A DNA stretch of 64,000 bases from VBDM01 sp035499735 (GCA_035499735.1 DATJYC010000037.1:1-64000); one strand, 5' to 3'. Numbered from the stretch's first letter, positions 9,047 through 17,835 are shown. Numbers and translations are program-made. Notes: a model not told the origin generated them from the sequence alone.

Positions 9047-9492
9047 TGGACATGCCGCAATTGCCGCTCGGCTTCATCGGCTGGTTCTTCACGCTCGCCT
9101 CGGCGGTGGGGCTCGTCCTCGGCGCCGCGCTCATCTTCATGCTGTACCGCGCCGGAGACCTGCACCGGCGCTATCTGAGCTACAGCTACCTGAACGACCT
9201 GGTGCTCGCGGCGGTGTGGATGCTCGGGCTGTTCGGCGGGATCGGCGTGATCCGGCTTCAGCCTTGGGGAAGGTACATCCTGGAGCTTTTCTGCTGGGCG
9301 CTGATCGTGCTTCTGCTGCTCTCGGCCGCGTCGCGGCTCTACGCACTCAGGCAGCCGGATCCGGAGGCGCCGAGGGTCAACTGGCTGGGGGCCATCGCCG
9401 GGACCACGCTGATCCTGATCCCGGTCATCGCGATCTGCGCCGCTACCATCGTCACGCTGCGCAGCCCGGAGGCGCTGAAGGCGTTTTCCTGA
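9046..9492 (+). CDS. Small integral membrane protein ending the hyf-like operon, function unknown
   Basis: 148 residues with about four hydrophobic helices (roughly residues 10-32, 48-66, 74-95 and 115-138) joined by short charged loops. I do not recognise the family. Its ATG overlaps the hyfI stop (TGATG), so it is almost certainly translated with the complex and may be an accessory or anchoring subunit. The stop lies directly against the stop of the next gene on the other strand (TGATCA at 9490-9495). Confidence 0.75.
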   Translation: MDMPQLPLGFIGWFFTLASAVGLVLGAALIFMLYRAGDLHRRYLSYSYLNDLVLAAVWMLGLFGGIGVIRLQPWGRYILELFCWALIVLLLLSAASRLYALRQPDPEAPRVNWLGAIAGTTLILIPVIAICAATIVTLRSPEALKAFS

Positions 9493-9909
9493 TCAGGGCT
9501 TCAGGTAGGCGTAGCCATCCTTCTGCTGCAGGTGCGTGATCTCCACCACGCCGGAAGGGACGAAATCCACGCCGATGATGAACTGGTCCTTCTTCAGCTT
9601 GAGCGCGCGCAGCGTGAGCTCGCACGCCTCGAATTTCACGCCACGCGACATCAGGTCCTGGACGCGGGCGTCGTAGGGGCCGAGCCGGTCCTTTGCGCCC
9701 TCCATGAGGAAGAGAACGCCGTCGGCATGGGCGACGGCGACGATCTTCGCCTTGGGATCCACCTCGAGGTGGTTGTAGATGTTGCGCAGGCCCGCCGTCG
9801 CCTGCGAAAGCCCGCCGTCGAAATGGTAGACGACCTTGTCCTGCGCCCACGCGAGCGACGCCGCAAGGGAGAGCGCGAAGATTGCAACTGCCTTCTCTAT
9901 GAGCCTCAC
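9493..9909 (-). CDS. Exported DsrE/DsrF-like protein
   Basis: 138 residues: a signal peptide (cleavage near residue 22, after LAWAQ) and a DsrE-like alpha/beta domain (VVYHFDGGLSQATAGLRNIYNHL; VAHADGVLFLMEG; RGVKFEACELTLRAL). Periplasmic members of this superfamily are common in betaproteobacteria. The single Cys in FEACE corresponds to the position often conserved in DsrE-like sulfur-relay proteins, but no Dsr or Sox genes are near, so a sulfur role is only a guess. GTG start at 9909 preceded by AAAGGAG. Confidence 0.8.
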   Translation of the reverse strand: MRLIEKAVAIFALSLAASLAWAQDKVVYHFDGGLSQATAGLRNIYNHLEVDPKAKIVAVAHADGVLFLMEGAKDRLGPYDARVQDLMSRGVKFEACELTLRALKLKKDQFIIGVDFVPSGVVEITHLQQKDGYAYLKP

Positions 9910-9975
9910 GGCACGCTCCTTTGAGATTCGCCGGCCTTACTTTACGCGAACCGACTTGAGTTAGAAAATCCGCGG

Positions 9976-10245
9976 GTGGCGAAGCACCTGATGATCTCCG
10001 GCCTGGTCCAGGGCGTCGGTTTCCGCTTCTCGATGGCGCAGGAAGCCGGGAGGCTCGGCGCGACCGGCTGGGTGAGAAACCGCCGTAACGGGACGGTGGA
10101 GGCGGTCATAGACGGTCCCGCCGAGGCCGTCGACGCGCTCCTCGCCTGGGCGCGGCGCGGACCGCCCTCGGCGCAGGTGAGCGACGTGAAAATTTCGGAG
10201 GCGGCGGGCGCCTTCGATCGCTTCGAGATGCGCCCGACGGCCTGA
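9976..10245 (+). CDS. acyP: Acylphosphatase
   Basis: 89-residue small cytoplasmic enzyme that hydrolyses the carboxyl-phosphate bond of acylphosphates. It has the phosphate-binding loop GLVQGVGFRFS with the catalytic Arg and the downstream Asn-containing strand GWVRNRRNGTVE, at standard family length. GTG start at 9976; an alternative Met four codons later (KHLM) would cut the first strand. Monocistronic, divergent from the DsrE-like gene across 66 bases and convergent with the next gene, 4 bases away. Confidence 0.93.
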   Translation: MAKHLMISGLVQGVGFRFSMAQEAGRLGATGWVRNRRNGTVEAVIDGPAEAVDALLAWARRGPPSAQVSDVKISEAAGAFDRFEMRPTA

Positions 10246-10249
10246 GGCT

Positions 10250-10978
10250 TCACCCTGCCTTGCGCAGCGCCTCCCCGGTTCCCGTATCGCGCAGCCCCTC
10301 GAGTATCGCGAGCGCGCGCTCCATGGAGAAATCGCGCGTCTTCTGATCGAATGCCTTCGACTCCGGCATCATGTAGCCATGCTCGACGCCGGGAAAGACG
10401 TGCAGCTCCAGGTTCTTCGTCCGCGCCGCCGCGGCGCGGTACGCATCCAGCACCTGCGCGGGCGCCTGGTGGTCGCGGTCGCCCCAGATGATGCACACGG
10501 GCTTGGCGAGCTTGTCCATCTCGCCGAGGTAGTCGAGCATCTGCGAGCCGTGGCAGGAGATGCCCGCGTCGTACCCCAGGCGCTTGGGCCCGATGATCGC
10601 GTACGGCCCGCCGTAGCAGAATCCGATGACCGCCGCGCGTCCGTTCGACTGCGGGAGCTTGCGCACCTGAGCGAGCGTGTCGGCGAGATCGGCCTCGCCG
10701 GTCCTGATCTTCTCGAGGCGCGGCTGCGACCGCTCCTTGGTGCGATCGTCGTCGCGCGCGAGCGGCCCCGGGACGGTCCGCCAGAACAGGTCGGGCGCCG
10801 CGGCGATGTAGCCGAGCACCGCGAACTCGTCGGCGAGATCGCGCAGGTCCTCGTTCACTCCGTGCACCGCCGACGCCAGCACGATCGCGGGCACCTTTGC
10901 GCTCGAGCTCGGCGTGGCGATGTAGCAGTCGAATTCGCCGTCCTTGCCCGAACGGATCCTGACGTTTTCTCCTTGCAT
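10250..10978 (-). CDS. Dienelactone hydrolase family protein
   Basis: 242-residue alpha/beta hydrolase of the carboxymethylenebutenolidase family. The catalytic Cys is in GFCYGG, Asp in WGDRDH and His in GVEHGYM, in the right order. The physiological substrate is not clear from context: no aromatic-ring cleavage genes are adjacent. ATG start with GGAG 8 bases upstream. It is read away from the ketopantoate-reductase-like gene across a 188-base regulatory gap. Confidence 0.9.
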   Translation of the reverse strand: MQGENVRIRSGKDGEFDCYIATPSSSAKVPAIVLASAVHGVNEDLRDLADEFAVLGYIAAAPDLFWRTVPGPLARDDDRTKERSQPRLEKIRTGEADLADTLAQVRKLPQSNGRAAVIGFCYGGPYAIIGPKRLGYDAGISCHGSQMLDYLGEMDKLAKPVCIIWGDRDHQAPAQVLDAYRAAAARTKNLELHVFPGVEHGYMMPESKAFDQKTRDFSMERALAILEGLRDTGTGEALRKAG

Positions 10979-11062
10979 ACCCCTCTCCTTGTCGCCGGGA
11001 ACTCGGAAGCTACTCCAGGGCGAGCACCCTTGTCCAATGTCAAGGCTTCATGCCTAAGTCAT

Positions 11063-11090
11063 TGCACTGTAACCCTTAACTGACTAACAT
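11063..11090 (+). promoter_or_regulatory. Possible sigma-70 promoter for the ketopantoate-reductase-like gene
   Basis: In the 188-base divergent gap, TTGCAC (11062-11067) and TAACAT (11085-11090) are separated by 17 bases, in a locally A/T-richer patch. The matches are partial (about 3/6 and 4/6), so this is a weak call. A perfect AAAGGAGG Shine-Dalgarno sequence follows just before the ATG at 11167. Confidence 0.3.
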
Positions 11091-11166
11091 CTCGCCTTTC
11101 ACAGCGCGGATTTCACAAAAGAGCCAGGGGGCCCGCGCACCCATCCGCCAAAGGAGGCGCAGTTTC

Positions 11167-12225
11167 ATGAGCACCAAGCACAGGATTCTCATCATGGGCG
11201 CGTCGTACGGGTCGCTGCTGGGGACCAAGCTCGCGCTCGCCGGGCACGATGTCCATCTGATCTGCCTCCCCGCCGAGGCCGACCTGATCAACAAGGAAGG
11301 CGCGATCGTACGCATGCCGGTCAAGGGCCGCGAGGGCCTGGTCGAGATCAACTCGAAGAAGCTCCCGGGCAAGATGACCGCGGGCGGTGCGGCCGGCGTC
11401 AAGCCCGGCGACTACCACCTTGTCGCGCTGGCGATGCAGGAGCCGCAGTACCGCTCTCCGGGCGTGCGCGAGCTGCTTGATGCGGTGGCGCGCGCCAGGG
11501 TGCCCTGCATGTCGATCATGAACATGCCGCCGCTGCCCTACCTCAAGCGCATCCCGGGCCTCAACGCGGAGGCCCTGCGCAACTGCTACACCGACCCATC
11601 GGTCTGGGACGGCTTCGATCCGAAGCTCATGACCTTGTGCAGCCCGGATCCGCAGGCGTTCCGGCCGCCGGAGGAGAAAGTGAACGTGCTGCAGGTGCGG
11701 CTGCCGACCAACTTCAAGTCGGCGCGCTTCGACTCCGATGCGCACACCGCGATCCTGCGCAGGCTCGAGGCCGACATAGAGGCGTCGCGCTTCGACAAGA
11801 TCGAGCTGCCGGTGAAGCTCAAGGTACACGACTCGATCTTCGTTCCGCTCGCGAAATGGGCGATGCTCATCGCGGGCAACTACCGCTGCGTGCTAAAGGA
11901 CAGCGTGCGACCGATCAAGGATGCGGTCCACAGCGACCTCGCGGCCTCGCGCGCCATGTACGACTGGGTGGTGAAGCTGTGCGTGTCGCTCGGCGCGGAC
12001 GAGAAGGATCTCGTGCCGTTCGACAAGTACGCCAACGCCGCGCTGTCTCTCGGCAGTCCCTCCTCGGCCGCGCGCGCGCTCGCCAACGGGGCGCCCAACA
12101 TCGAGCGCGTCGACCTGCTCGTCAAGACGATCGCAGCGCAGAAGGGCATGCGCTCCGAGGTGCTCGACCAGACCGTCGCGACGGTGGAGGGCTGGCTCGA
12201 GAGGAACCGGAAGAAGGCGGCCTGA
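11167..12225 (+). CDS. Ketopantoate-reductase-like NAD(P)-binding oxidoreductase
   Basis: 352 residues with an N-terminal Rossmann fold (GASYGSLLGTKLALAG at residues 10-25) and an ApbA-like C-terminal helical domain containing the stretch KLKVHDSIFVPLAKW. It is more divergent and longer than PanE; a canonical PanE is encoded at 30870-31841, so this one probably acts on another 2-oxo acid or 2-hydroxy acid. Strong Shine-Dalgarno (AAAGGAGG) before the ATG. It ends 4 bases from the convergent DUF3047 gene. Confidence 0.8.
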   Translation: MSTKHRILIMGASYGSLLGTKLALAGHDVHLICLPAEADLINKEGAIVRMPVKGREGLVEINSKKLPGKMTAGGAAGVKPGDYHLVALAMQEPQYRSPGVRELLDAVARARVPCMSIMNMPPLPYLKRIPGLNAEALRNCYTDPSVWDGFDPKLMTLCSPDPQAFRPPEEKVNVLQVRLPTNFKSARFDSDAHTAILRRLEADIEASRFDKIELPVKLKVHDSIFVPLAKWAMLIAGNYRCVLKDSVRPIKDAVHSDLAASRAMYDWVVKLCVSLGADEKDLVPFDKYANAALSLGSPSSAARALANGAPNIERVDLLVKTIAAQKGMRSEVLDQTVATVEGWLERNRKKAA

Positions 12226-12229
12226 GCCG

Positions 12230-12991
12230 CTAGCAGGACGCGCACACGGTATCGCCGCGCGCGCGGAACGCGATGTCGCCGTAGTAGGCTTCCAGCGCTC
12301 GTTCGCTTCCGTCGGCCTCGGTCATGAGGCCGACCGAGACCACCCGGCCGGGCTCCTCCCCGAAGAGCCTGCGGTAGTCCTCCTCGACGTTGCGCGATTC
12401 CTCGAGCCACTGCCCCAGCTTTTTCCGTCCGCTCTCGACGGCGATCATCTTGATGCGCGAGGTGTACTTGTTCGGCGCGACGCCGCCGCGCGGCGTGCGG
12501 CTCCCCCACACGTACATCACCCCCGCGTACGGCAGCTGCTGGCCGTTGAACAGGCGGAACTGGTCGTAGAAGATGCGGTCGCTGAAGGGCAGCTTGCCGT
12601 AGTCGCCCTCGAAGGAGACCATGATGCGCACCGGCGAATCGTCCGGGCTCGCCAGGGAAGGCGCGAGATCCATCACTTTCCAGCGCCAAGAGAAGATCGG
12701 CCGCTCGCGCGGGTCGAGGTCGACGAGGTGGAGCAGACCCGAGGCCGAGTCCTTTTGCGCGCTCCCCTTCAGCACGGTCGTCCCGCTGTCCTCGACCAGC
12801 TCGTAGCGGCTGAGGCTGCCGAAGCGGGACATCACCCAGCTCGCCCATTCGGGCGGGAGCGGCTCGCCGGGCTTGAATGTCGAGAACGGGGTAAGCCGCG
12901 ACAGAACGGTGCCTGGGGCTTCGGGCGCCGAGGCGCAGGCCGCCAGGAGTCCGGCGGCGGCAGCAAGCAGGGCGATGCGCGGAAATTCCAT
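12230..12991 (-). CDS. DUF3047 lipoprotein
   Basis: 253 residues. The N-terminus is a lipoprotein signal (hydrophobic run, then LLAAC lipobox near residue 19), so the protein is probably anchored in the envelope. The rest matches DUF3047: PFSTFKPGEPLPPEW near the N-terminus, FSWRWKV, MYVWGSR, NVEEDYRRLFGEEPG and EAYYGDIAF near the end. Function unknown. I use the ATG at 12991; a GTG three codons earlier is possible. A much longer open frame upstream (to 14398) is a shadow of the peptidase gene. Confidence 0.85.
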   Translation of the reverse strand: MEFPRIALLAAAAGLLAACASAPEAPGTVLSRLTPFSTFKPGEPLPPEWASWVMSRFGSLSRYELVEDSGTTVLKGSAQKDSASGLLHLVDLDPRERPIFSWRWKVMDLAPSLASPDDSPVRIMVSFEGDYGKLPFSDRIFYDQFRLFNGQQLPYAGVMYVWGSRTPRGGVAPNKYTSRIKMIAVESGRKKLGQWLEESRNVEEDYRRLFGEEPGRVVSVGLMTEADGSERALEAYYGDIAFRARGDTVCASC

Positions 12992-13180
12992 GGGTCGCAC
13001 GAATCTGAAACTATAGCCTGTGACTATGAAGGCGTCATGGCGGTTGCGGAGCCTTTGTCGTGTTTTCCCGACACTCCTTGTCCTGCCGGCCCGAATAGTG
13101 TCACGCTGAATCGCGTCGTAGCTTATGCGCAGCGCCACCTCTGGCGCATCCATCCGAACCTCAAGATAGGAGCAACCGAC

Positions 13181-14245
13181 ATGAAGGGCCTCCGACCGTA
13201 CTTGCGTCGCCGGCGCCTGGGGCCGCTGGCCAGCCAGACGCACGTCTCGTACACCCCAGACCAGATAGCCGAGCTCTATCAGTTCCCCAAAGTGACCACC
13301 GGCAAGGATCCGACGATCGCGATCGTGGAGCTGGGCGGAGGCTTCAGCGGCTCGGACATCAAGAAATACTTCGGCAAGCTGAAACTGCCGGTCCCCAACG
13401 TCAACGCCGTCCCGGTCGCAGGCGGCAAGAACAACCCCGGTCAGGACACCGAGGCCGATGGCGAGGTCATGCTCGACATCCTGGTCGCCGCCGCGGCCTA
13501 TTCGCACTGCACGCGCACCGCGGCCAACATCGAGGTGTTCTTCGCCCCAGACGCCCATTTCGCGGATGCCGTGAAGGCGGCAGCCGGCCACAAATCCAGG
13601 CCGGTGGCCTGCTCGATCAGCTGGGGCGCCCCGGAGAACCGGTGGCCCGCGGCGGAAGTCAAGGCGATGGAGGCCGCGCTCAAGTCGGCGGCGGATGCCG
13701 GCATGACGGTGCTCGCCGCAGCCGGCGACAACGGCAGCGGCGACGGAGAGCGCGGGCACCACGTCGACTATCCCGCCAGCAGCCCGCACGTCCTGGGGTG
13801 TGGCGGCACGAGCCTCCGCGCGTCGGGCTCGGCCATCCACTCCGAGACCACATGGAACGACGGCAGCCGCGGCGGATCCACGGGAGGCGGATACAGCAGC
13901 CAGTTTCCGAAGCCGGCGTGGCAGTCGATCAGCAGCAAGGCCCGGGGCGTACCGGACGTCTCGGGGGACGCCGACCCCTACACGGGCTACGTGGTCCTCG
14001 TCGACGGCCAGGCACAGGTCATCGGCGGGACTTCGGCCGTTGCCCCGCTGATGTCCGCGCTGATCGCGCTGCTCAGCAAGAAGAAAGGCAAGGCGCTCGG
14101 CTTCGTGAATCCGGCGCTCTACAAGAACCCCGGCGCGTTTCGCGACGTCCTGCTCGGAAACAACGGCGCCTTCGCCGCGGGCGGCGGCTGGGACGCCACT
14201 ACGGGGCTGGGCGTGCCGATCGGGTCGGACCTGATGTCGATCTAG
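13181..14245 (+). CDS. Sedolisin-type serine-carboxyl peptidase (S53), no propeptide
   Basis: 354 residues. The S53 catalytic set is present: Glu95 and Asp99 in GEVMLDI, Asp183 in AAGDNGSG (oxyanion Asp) and Ser285 in GGTSAVAP. The C-terminal Ca2+-site region (FRDVLLGNNG, GGGWDATTGLG) is also intact, so the enzyme looks active at acid pH. Unusually, there is no signal peptide and no roughly 180-residue activation domain. I choose the ATG at 13181 because GGAG precedes it; an in-frame ATG at 13037 would add 48 residues without making a recognisable propeptide. The 13001-13180 upstream region is locally A/T-rich. Confidence 0.85.
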   Translation: MKGLRPYLRRRRLGPLASQTHVSYTPDQIAELYQFPKVTTGKDPTIAIVELGGGFSGSDIKKYFGKLKLPVPNVNAVPVAGGKNNPGQDTEADGEVMLDILVAAAAYSHCTRTAANIEVFFAPDAHFADAVKAAAGHKSRPVACSISWGAPENRWPAAEVKAMEAALKSAADAGMTVLAAAGDNGSGDGERGHHVDYPASSPHVLGCGGTSLRASGSAIHSETTWNDGSRGGSTGGGYSSQFPKPAWQSISSKARGVPDVSGDADPYTGYVVLVDGQAQVIGGTSAVAPLMSALIALLSKKKGKALGFVNPALYKNPGAFRDVLLGNNGAFAAGGGWDATTGLGVPIGSDLMSI

Positions 14246-14250
14246 AGCGT

Positions 14251-17200
14251 CTACGGGTAGACAACCTCGACGTTCTCCGGCCTCAGCCACTCGCTGAGCG
14301 ACTGCAGCAGCGCGTCGTCGAGGCTCACGCGCCAGTTGTCGCCGAGCTGCATCTCGACGCTCGCGCCGCCGTTGCGGTAGCGGACCTCGACCGAGCACTG
14401 GCCGTTGCGATAGGGCTCGAGCAGGCTCTTCAGCTTCGCCGACGACGACGCGCCAGCGCTCGAGGCCTGGCCGTTCATCGACAGGCGCACGGCGCGTGCG
14501 AAGCGGCTCCTCGCCCCCGCGAGATCGTAGATACGCTCGGCGGTGATGCGCGTGAACACGGCCTCGCCCTCCTCGCCCAACGAGCGGCGCACGCTACGCA
14601 CCTTGGCCTCGACGACGATGACCGCGTCCTCCTTCACGAGGTCGCGGCACTGGTCGAACACCTCGTTGTATACAGTGATCTCCTGGGTGGCGGTGCCATC
14701 CGAGAGGTTGACGATCACCATGCGGCCCTGCTGGGTCCGCTGGAACCGTATCGACTCGACCACGCCCGCCATGAGCTGGGTGCGCATGCCCTCGCTCTCC
14801 ACCGAGGCCGCGACGCTCTTCAGGTTCGCCTTCACGAACTTGCCGATCTCGGCGCGGTGCTCGGCGAAAGGGTGGCCTGACAGGTAGAAGCCCAGCGCGG
14901 CCTTCTCCTCGCGCAGGCGCTGCGCGTCGGTCCAGCGCTGGGCCGCAACCAGCGCGGGTTTGTGCTGCGCGCCCGAGTCCTCCGCGCCGAACAGGCTCGT
15001 CTGCATCGCGTTGCGCTCGGCCTGTCCCGCCGCCTCGAGCGCGACCCCCACCGAAGCGAGCAAGCTCGCGCGGTGCACGCCGGCACCGTCGTCGAGAAAG
15101 TCGAAGGCTCCCGCGCGCACCAGCGCCTCGACCACGCGCCGGTTGACCGCTCGCTTGTCCACCCGCGAGCAGAAATCGAAGAGATCGCGGAAGGGCCCGC
15201 CCTGCGACCGTGCCGCGAGGATCGCGGCGATCGCCGATTCGCCGGTGCCCTTCACCGCGCCCAGCCCGTAGCGGATGGTCTTGGCGTCCACCGGAACGAA
15301 GCGGTAGGCGCCTGCATTCACGTCGGGTGGGAGGACCTTCAGTCCGTTGGCGAGGGCGTCCTCGTGGAACTGGTGCACCTTGTCGGTGTCGTCGGCGACC
15401 GCCGACAGGTTGGCGGCCATGAACGCCGCGCCGTAGTGCGCCTTCAGGTACGCGGTCTGGTAGGCGATGAGCGCGTACGCCGCGGCATGCGACTTGTTGA
15501 AGCCGTAGCCGGCGAACTTCTCCATCAGGTCGAACAGGAGGATCGCCTTGGCTCGCGGCAGCTTGTTCTTCTCCGCCCCCGCCACGAAGATGTCGCGCTG
15601 CTGCGCCATCTCCTCCGCGTTCTTCTTGCCCATTGCGCGGCGCAGCAGGTCCGCGCCGCCGAGCGAGTAGCCGCCGATCACCTGCGCGATCTGCATCACC
15701 TGCTCCTGGTACACCATGATGCCGTACGTCGGCTTGAGGATGGGCTCCAGGCGCGGGTCGAGATACTCGACGCGCTTGCCGTTCTTGCGCTCGACGAACT
15801 CCGGGATCAGCTCCATCGGCCCCGGGCGGTAGAGCGCGACCAGCGCGATGATGTCCTCGAAGCGGTCGGGCCGGGCGCGCTTCACCAGGTCGCGCATGCC
15901 GCGCGACTCGAACTGGAATATCGCGGTGGTGTTGGCGTTGCCGAACACCTGGTACGCCGCGGCGTCGTCGAGGGGAATCTTGTCGAGTGCAAAGCCGGGA
16001 TCGCCCATCGCCCGGATCGACTGCGCGGCCCAGTCGAGCACGGTGAGCGTGGTGAGCCCCAGGAAGTCGAATTTCACCAGGCCGATCCGCTCGACGTCCT
16101 TCATGTCGAACTGCGAGATGGTGCTCTCGGTCCCCTGAGCCGTGTACAGCGGGCAGAAATCGGTGAGCTTTCCCGGCGCGATCAGGACGCCCCCGGCGTG
16201 CATGCCGACGTTGCGCGCGAGCCCTTCGAGCTGCCCGGCGAGGGCGAGCAGATCCCGCGTTTCCTCCTCGCTCTTCTCCCGCTCCGCGAGCCGCGGCTCC
16301 ATCTTGCGCGCGTCCTCGAGCGTGATGCGCTTGCCCGGCTGGAAGGGGATGAGCTTGGCGAGCTCGTCGGTGCGCGTGTAGCTCCATTCCATGACGCGGC
16401 CGACGTCGCGCACCACCGCGCGCGCGGCCATGGTGCCGAAGGTGGCGATTTGCGAGACCGACTGCACCCCGTATTTCTGCTTCACGTACTCGATCACGCG
16501 GTCGCGGCCGCGCTCGCAGAAGTCGATGTCGAAGTCGGGCATCGACACGCGCTCCGGGTTGAGGAAGCGCTCGAACAGGAGGTCGTAGCGCAGCGGATCG
16601 AGGTCGGTGATGCCGAGCGAGTACGCGACCAGCGATCCCGCCCCCGAGCCGCGCCCGGGGCCGACCGGCACGCCGCTCGACTTCGCCCAGTTGATGAAGT
16701 CGGCGACGATGAGAAAGTAGCCGGCGAAGCCCATCTTGATGATGGTCCCCAGCTCGAGCTCGAGCCTCGCCTCGTATTTCGCCCTGTGCTCGCCGGCCCG
16801 GGCACCGAAATTCGCCTCGAGGCGTCCGCCGAGGCCGTTCCGGGCCTGCTGGCGGAGGTACTCCTCGAGCGTCATGCCTTCCGGAGTCGGGAAGACCGGG
16901 AGCTTCGACTTCCCCAGCTCAAGCGCGAGGTTGCAGCGACGCGCGATCTCGACCGAGTTGGCGAGCGCCTCGGGGATGTCAGCGAAGAGCTTCCCCATCT
17001 CGGCCTGCGAGAGGAAGTAGCTCTCCCTGGTGAAGGCCCGCGGGCGGCGCCGGTCGCCGAGGACGAAGCCTTCGGCGATGCACACGCGCGCCTCGTGCGC
17101 GGTGAAATCCGCGGGCTTGAGGAATTGCACGGGATGCGTTGCGACCACCGGGAGCGCGCACTCCCCCGCAAGCCGCAGCGCGGCCTCGATGTAGTGCTCG

Positions 17201-17733
17201 GTCTGCGGGCTGCCCGCGCGCTGCAGCTCGATGTAGTAGCGGCCGGGAAAGAGGCGCGCCCAGTCGGCGACGGCCTGCCTCGCGCGCGCCGGGTCCTGCA
17301 GCAGCGCGCCGCCCACCTCGCCCTGGAGCGCGCCCGAGAGAGCGATCAGGCCCCCGCTGCCCTCCGCGAGCCAGGCCTTCCTCATCTCGGCCCGGCCGCG
17401 GTGCTGGTTCTCCAGCCACGCGCGCGACAGCAGCTCGGAGAGCCTGAGGTATCCGGCGTGCGATTGCGCGAGGAGCAGCAGCCGGTGCGGCTTGTCGCGC
17501 TCGGACTCGTTGGTGATCCAGACATCGCAGCCGACGACAGGCTTCACCCCGGCCGCACGCGCCGCCTTGTAGAATTTGACCATGCCGAAGACGTTGGCGA
17601 GGTCGGTGATCGCGAGCGCCGGCATGCCGTCCGCGGCGGCGCGCTCCACCGCCTCGTCGATGCGCACGATCCCGTCGGTGATGGAGAACTCGCTGTGGAG
17701 CCGAAGGTGGACGAAGGCGGGATTCGGCATCAC
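14251..17733 (-). CDS. dnaE: DNA polymerase III alpha subunit
   Basis: 1160-residue replicative polymerase. Order: N-terminal PHP domain (FVHLRLHSEFSITDG), the C-family palm with catalytic acidic residues (MPDFDIDFCERGRD, and later FDFLG), a fingers region (GPMELIPEFVERK; MVYQEQVMQIAQ), a helix-hairpin-helix/beta-clamp region, and an OB fold near residues 970-1060. The clamp-binding motif is probably QTSLF around residue 900. GTG at 17733 is followed immediately by ATG at 17730; either may be used. It ends 5 bases from the peptidase stop. Confidence 0.97.
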   Translation of the reverse strand: MMPNPAFVHLRLHSEFSITDGIVRIDEAVERAAADGMPALAITDLANVFGMVKFYKAARAAGVKPVVGCDVWITNESERDKPHRLLLLAQSHAGYLRLSELLSRAWLENQHRGRAEMRKAWLAEGSGGLIALSGALQGEVGGALLQDPARARQAVADWARLFPGRYYIELQRAGSPQTEHYIEAALRLAGECALPVVATHPVQFLKPADFTAHEARVCIAEGFVLGDRRRPRAFTRESYFLSQAEMGKLFADIPEALANSVEIARRCNLALELGKSKLPVFPTPEGMTLEEYLRQQARNGLGGRLEANFGARAGEHRAKYEARLELELGTIIKMGFAGYFLIVADFINWAKSSGVPVGPGRGSGAGSLVAYSLGITDLDPLRYDLLFERFLNPERVSMPDFDIDFCERGRDRVIEYVKQKYGVQSVSQIATFGTMAARAVVRDVGRVMEWSYTRTDELAKLIPFQPGKRITLEDARKMEPRLAEREKSEEETRDLLALAGQLEGLARNVGMHAGGVLIAPGKLTDFCPLYTAQGTESTISQFDMKDVERIGLVKFDFLGLTTLTVLDWAAQSIRAMGDPGFALDKIPLDDAAAYQVFGNANTTAIFQFESRGMRDLVKRARPDRFEDIIALVALYRPGPMELIPEFVERKNGKRVEYLDPRLEPILKPTYGIMVYQEQVMQIAQVIGGYSLGGADLLRRAMGKKNAEEMAQQRDIFVAGAEKNKLPRAKAILLFDLMEKFAGYGFNKSHAAAYALIAYQTAYLKAHYGAAFMAANLSAVADDTDKVHQFHEDALANGLKVLPPDVNAGAYRFVPVDAKTIRYGLGAVKGTGESAIAAILAARSQGGPFRDLFDFCSRVDKRAVNRRVVEALVRAGAFDFLDDGAGVHRASLLASVGVALEAAGQAERNAMQTSLFGAEDSGAQHKPALVAAQRWTDAQRLREEKAALGFYLSGHPFAEHRAEIGKFVKANLKSVAASVESEGMRTQLMAGVVESIRFQRTQQGRMVIVNLSDGTATQEITVYNEVFDQCRDLVKEDAVIVVEAKVRSVRRSLGEEGEAVFTRITAERIYDLAGARSRFARAVRLSMNGQASSAGASSSAKLKSLLEPYRNGQCSVEVRYRNGGASVEMQLGDNWRVSLDDALLQSLSEWLRPENVEVVYP

Positions 17734-17835
17734 GGGGTGCTCGGGGGCGCGGAAAATTTTACCATCGGCAATCGTAGAAAACTCCGCTCTGTTTCCGCGA
17801 TCTAAAATACTGTGGAGTCTTCTTAGAGGATTTTC
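17734..17835. promoter_or_regulatory. Divergent promoter region between dnaE and the DUF4124 gene
   Basis: 102-base A/T-rich gap. On the minus strand, TGGTAAAAT (an extended -10 form) lies about 25 bases before dnaE. On the plus strand, CTAAAATACT lies about 25 bases before the DUF4124 gene. Neither has an obvious -35 by eye, so these are tentative. Confidence 0.35.

Noticed and set aside
13037..13180. N-terminal extension of the sedolisin as a short propeptide
   Set aside because: 48 residues is far too short for an S53 activation domain, and the ATG at 13181 has the better ribosome site.
14962..17805. 947-residue plus-strand reading frame opposite dnaE
   Set aside because: Antisense shadow of dnaE; charged, low-complexity composition and no motif.
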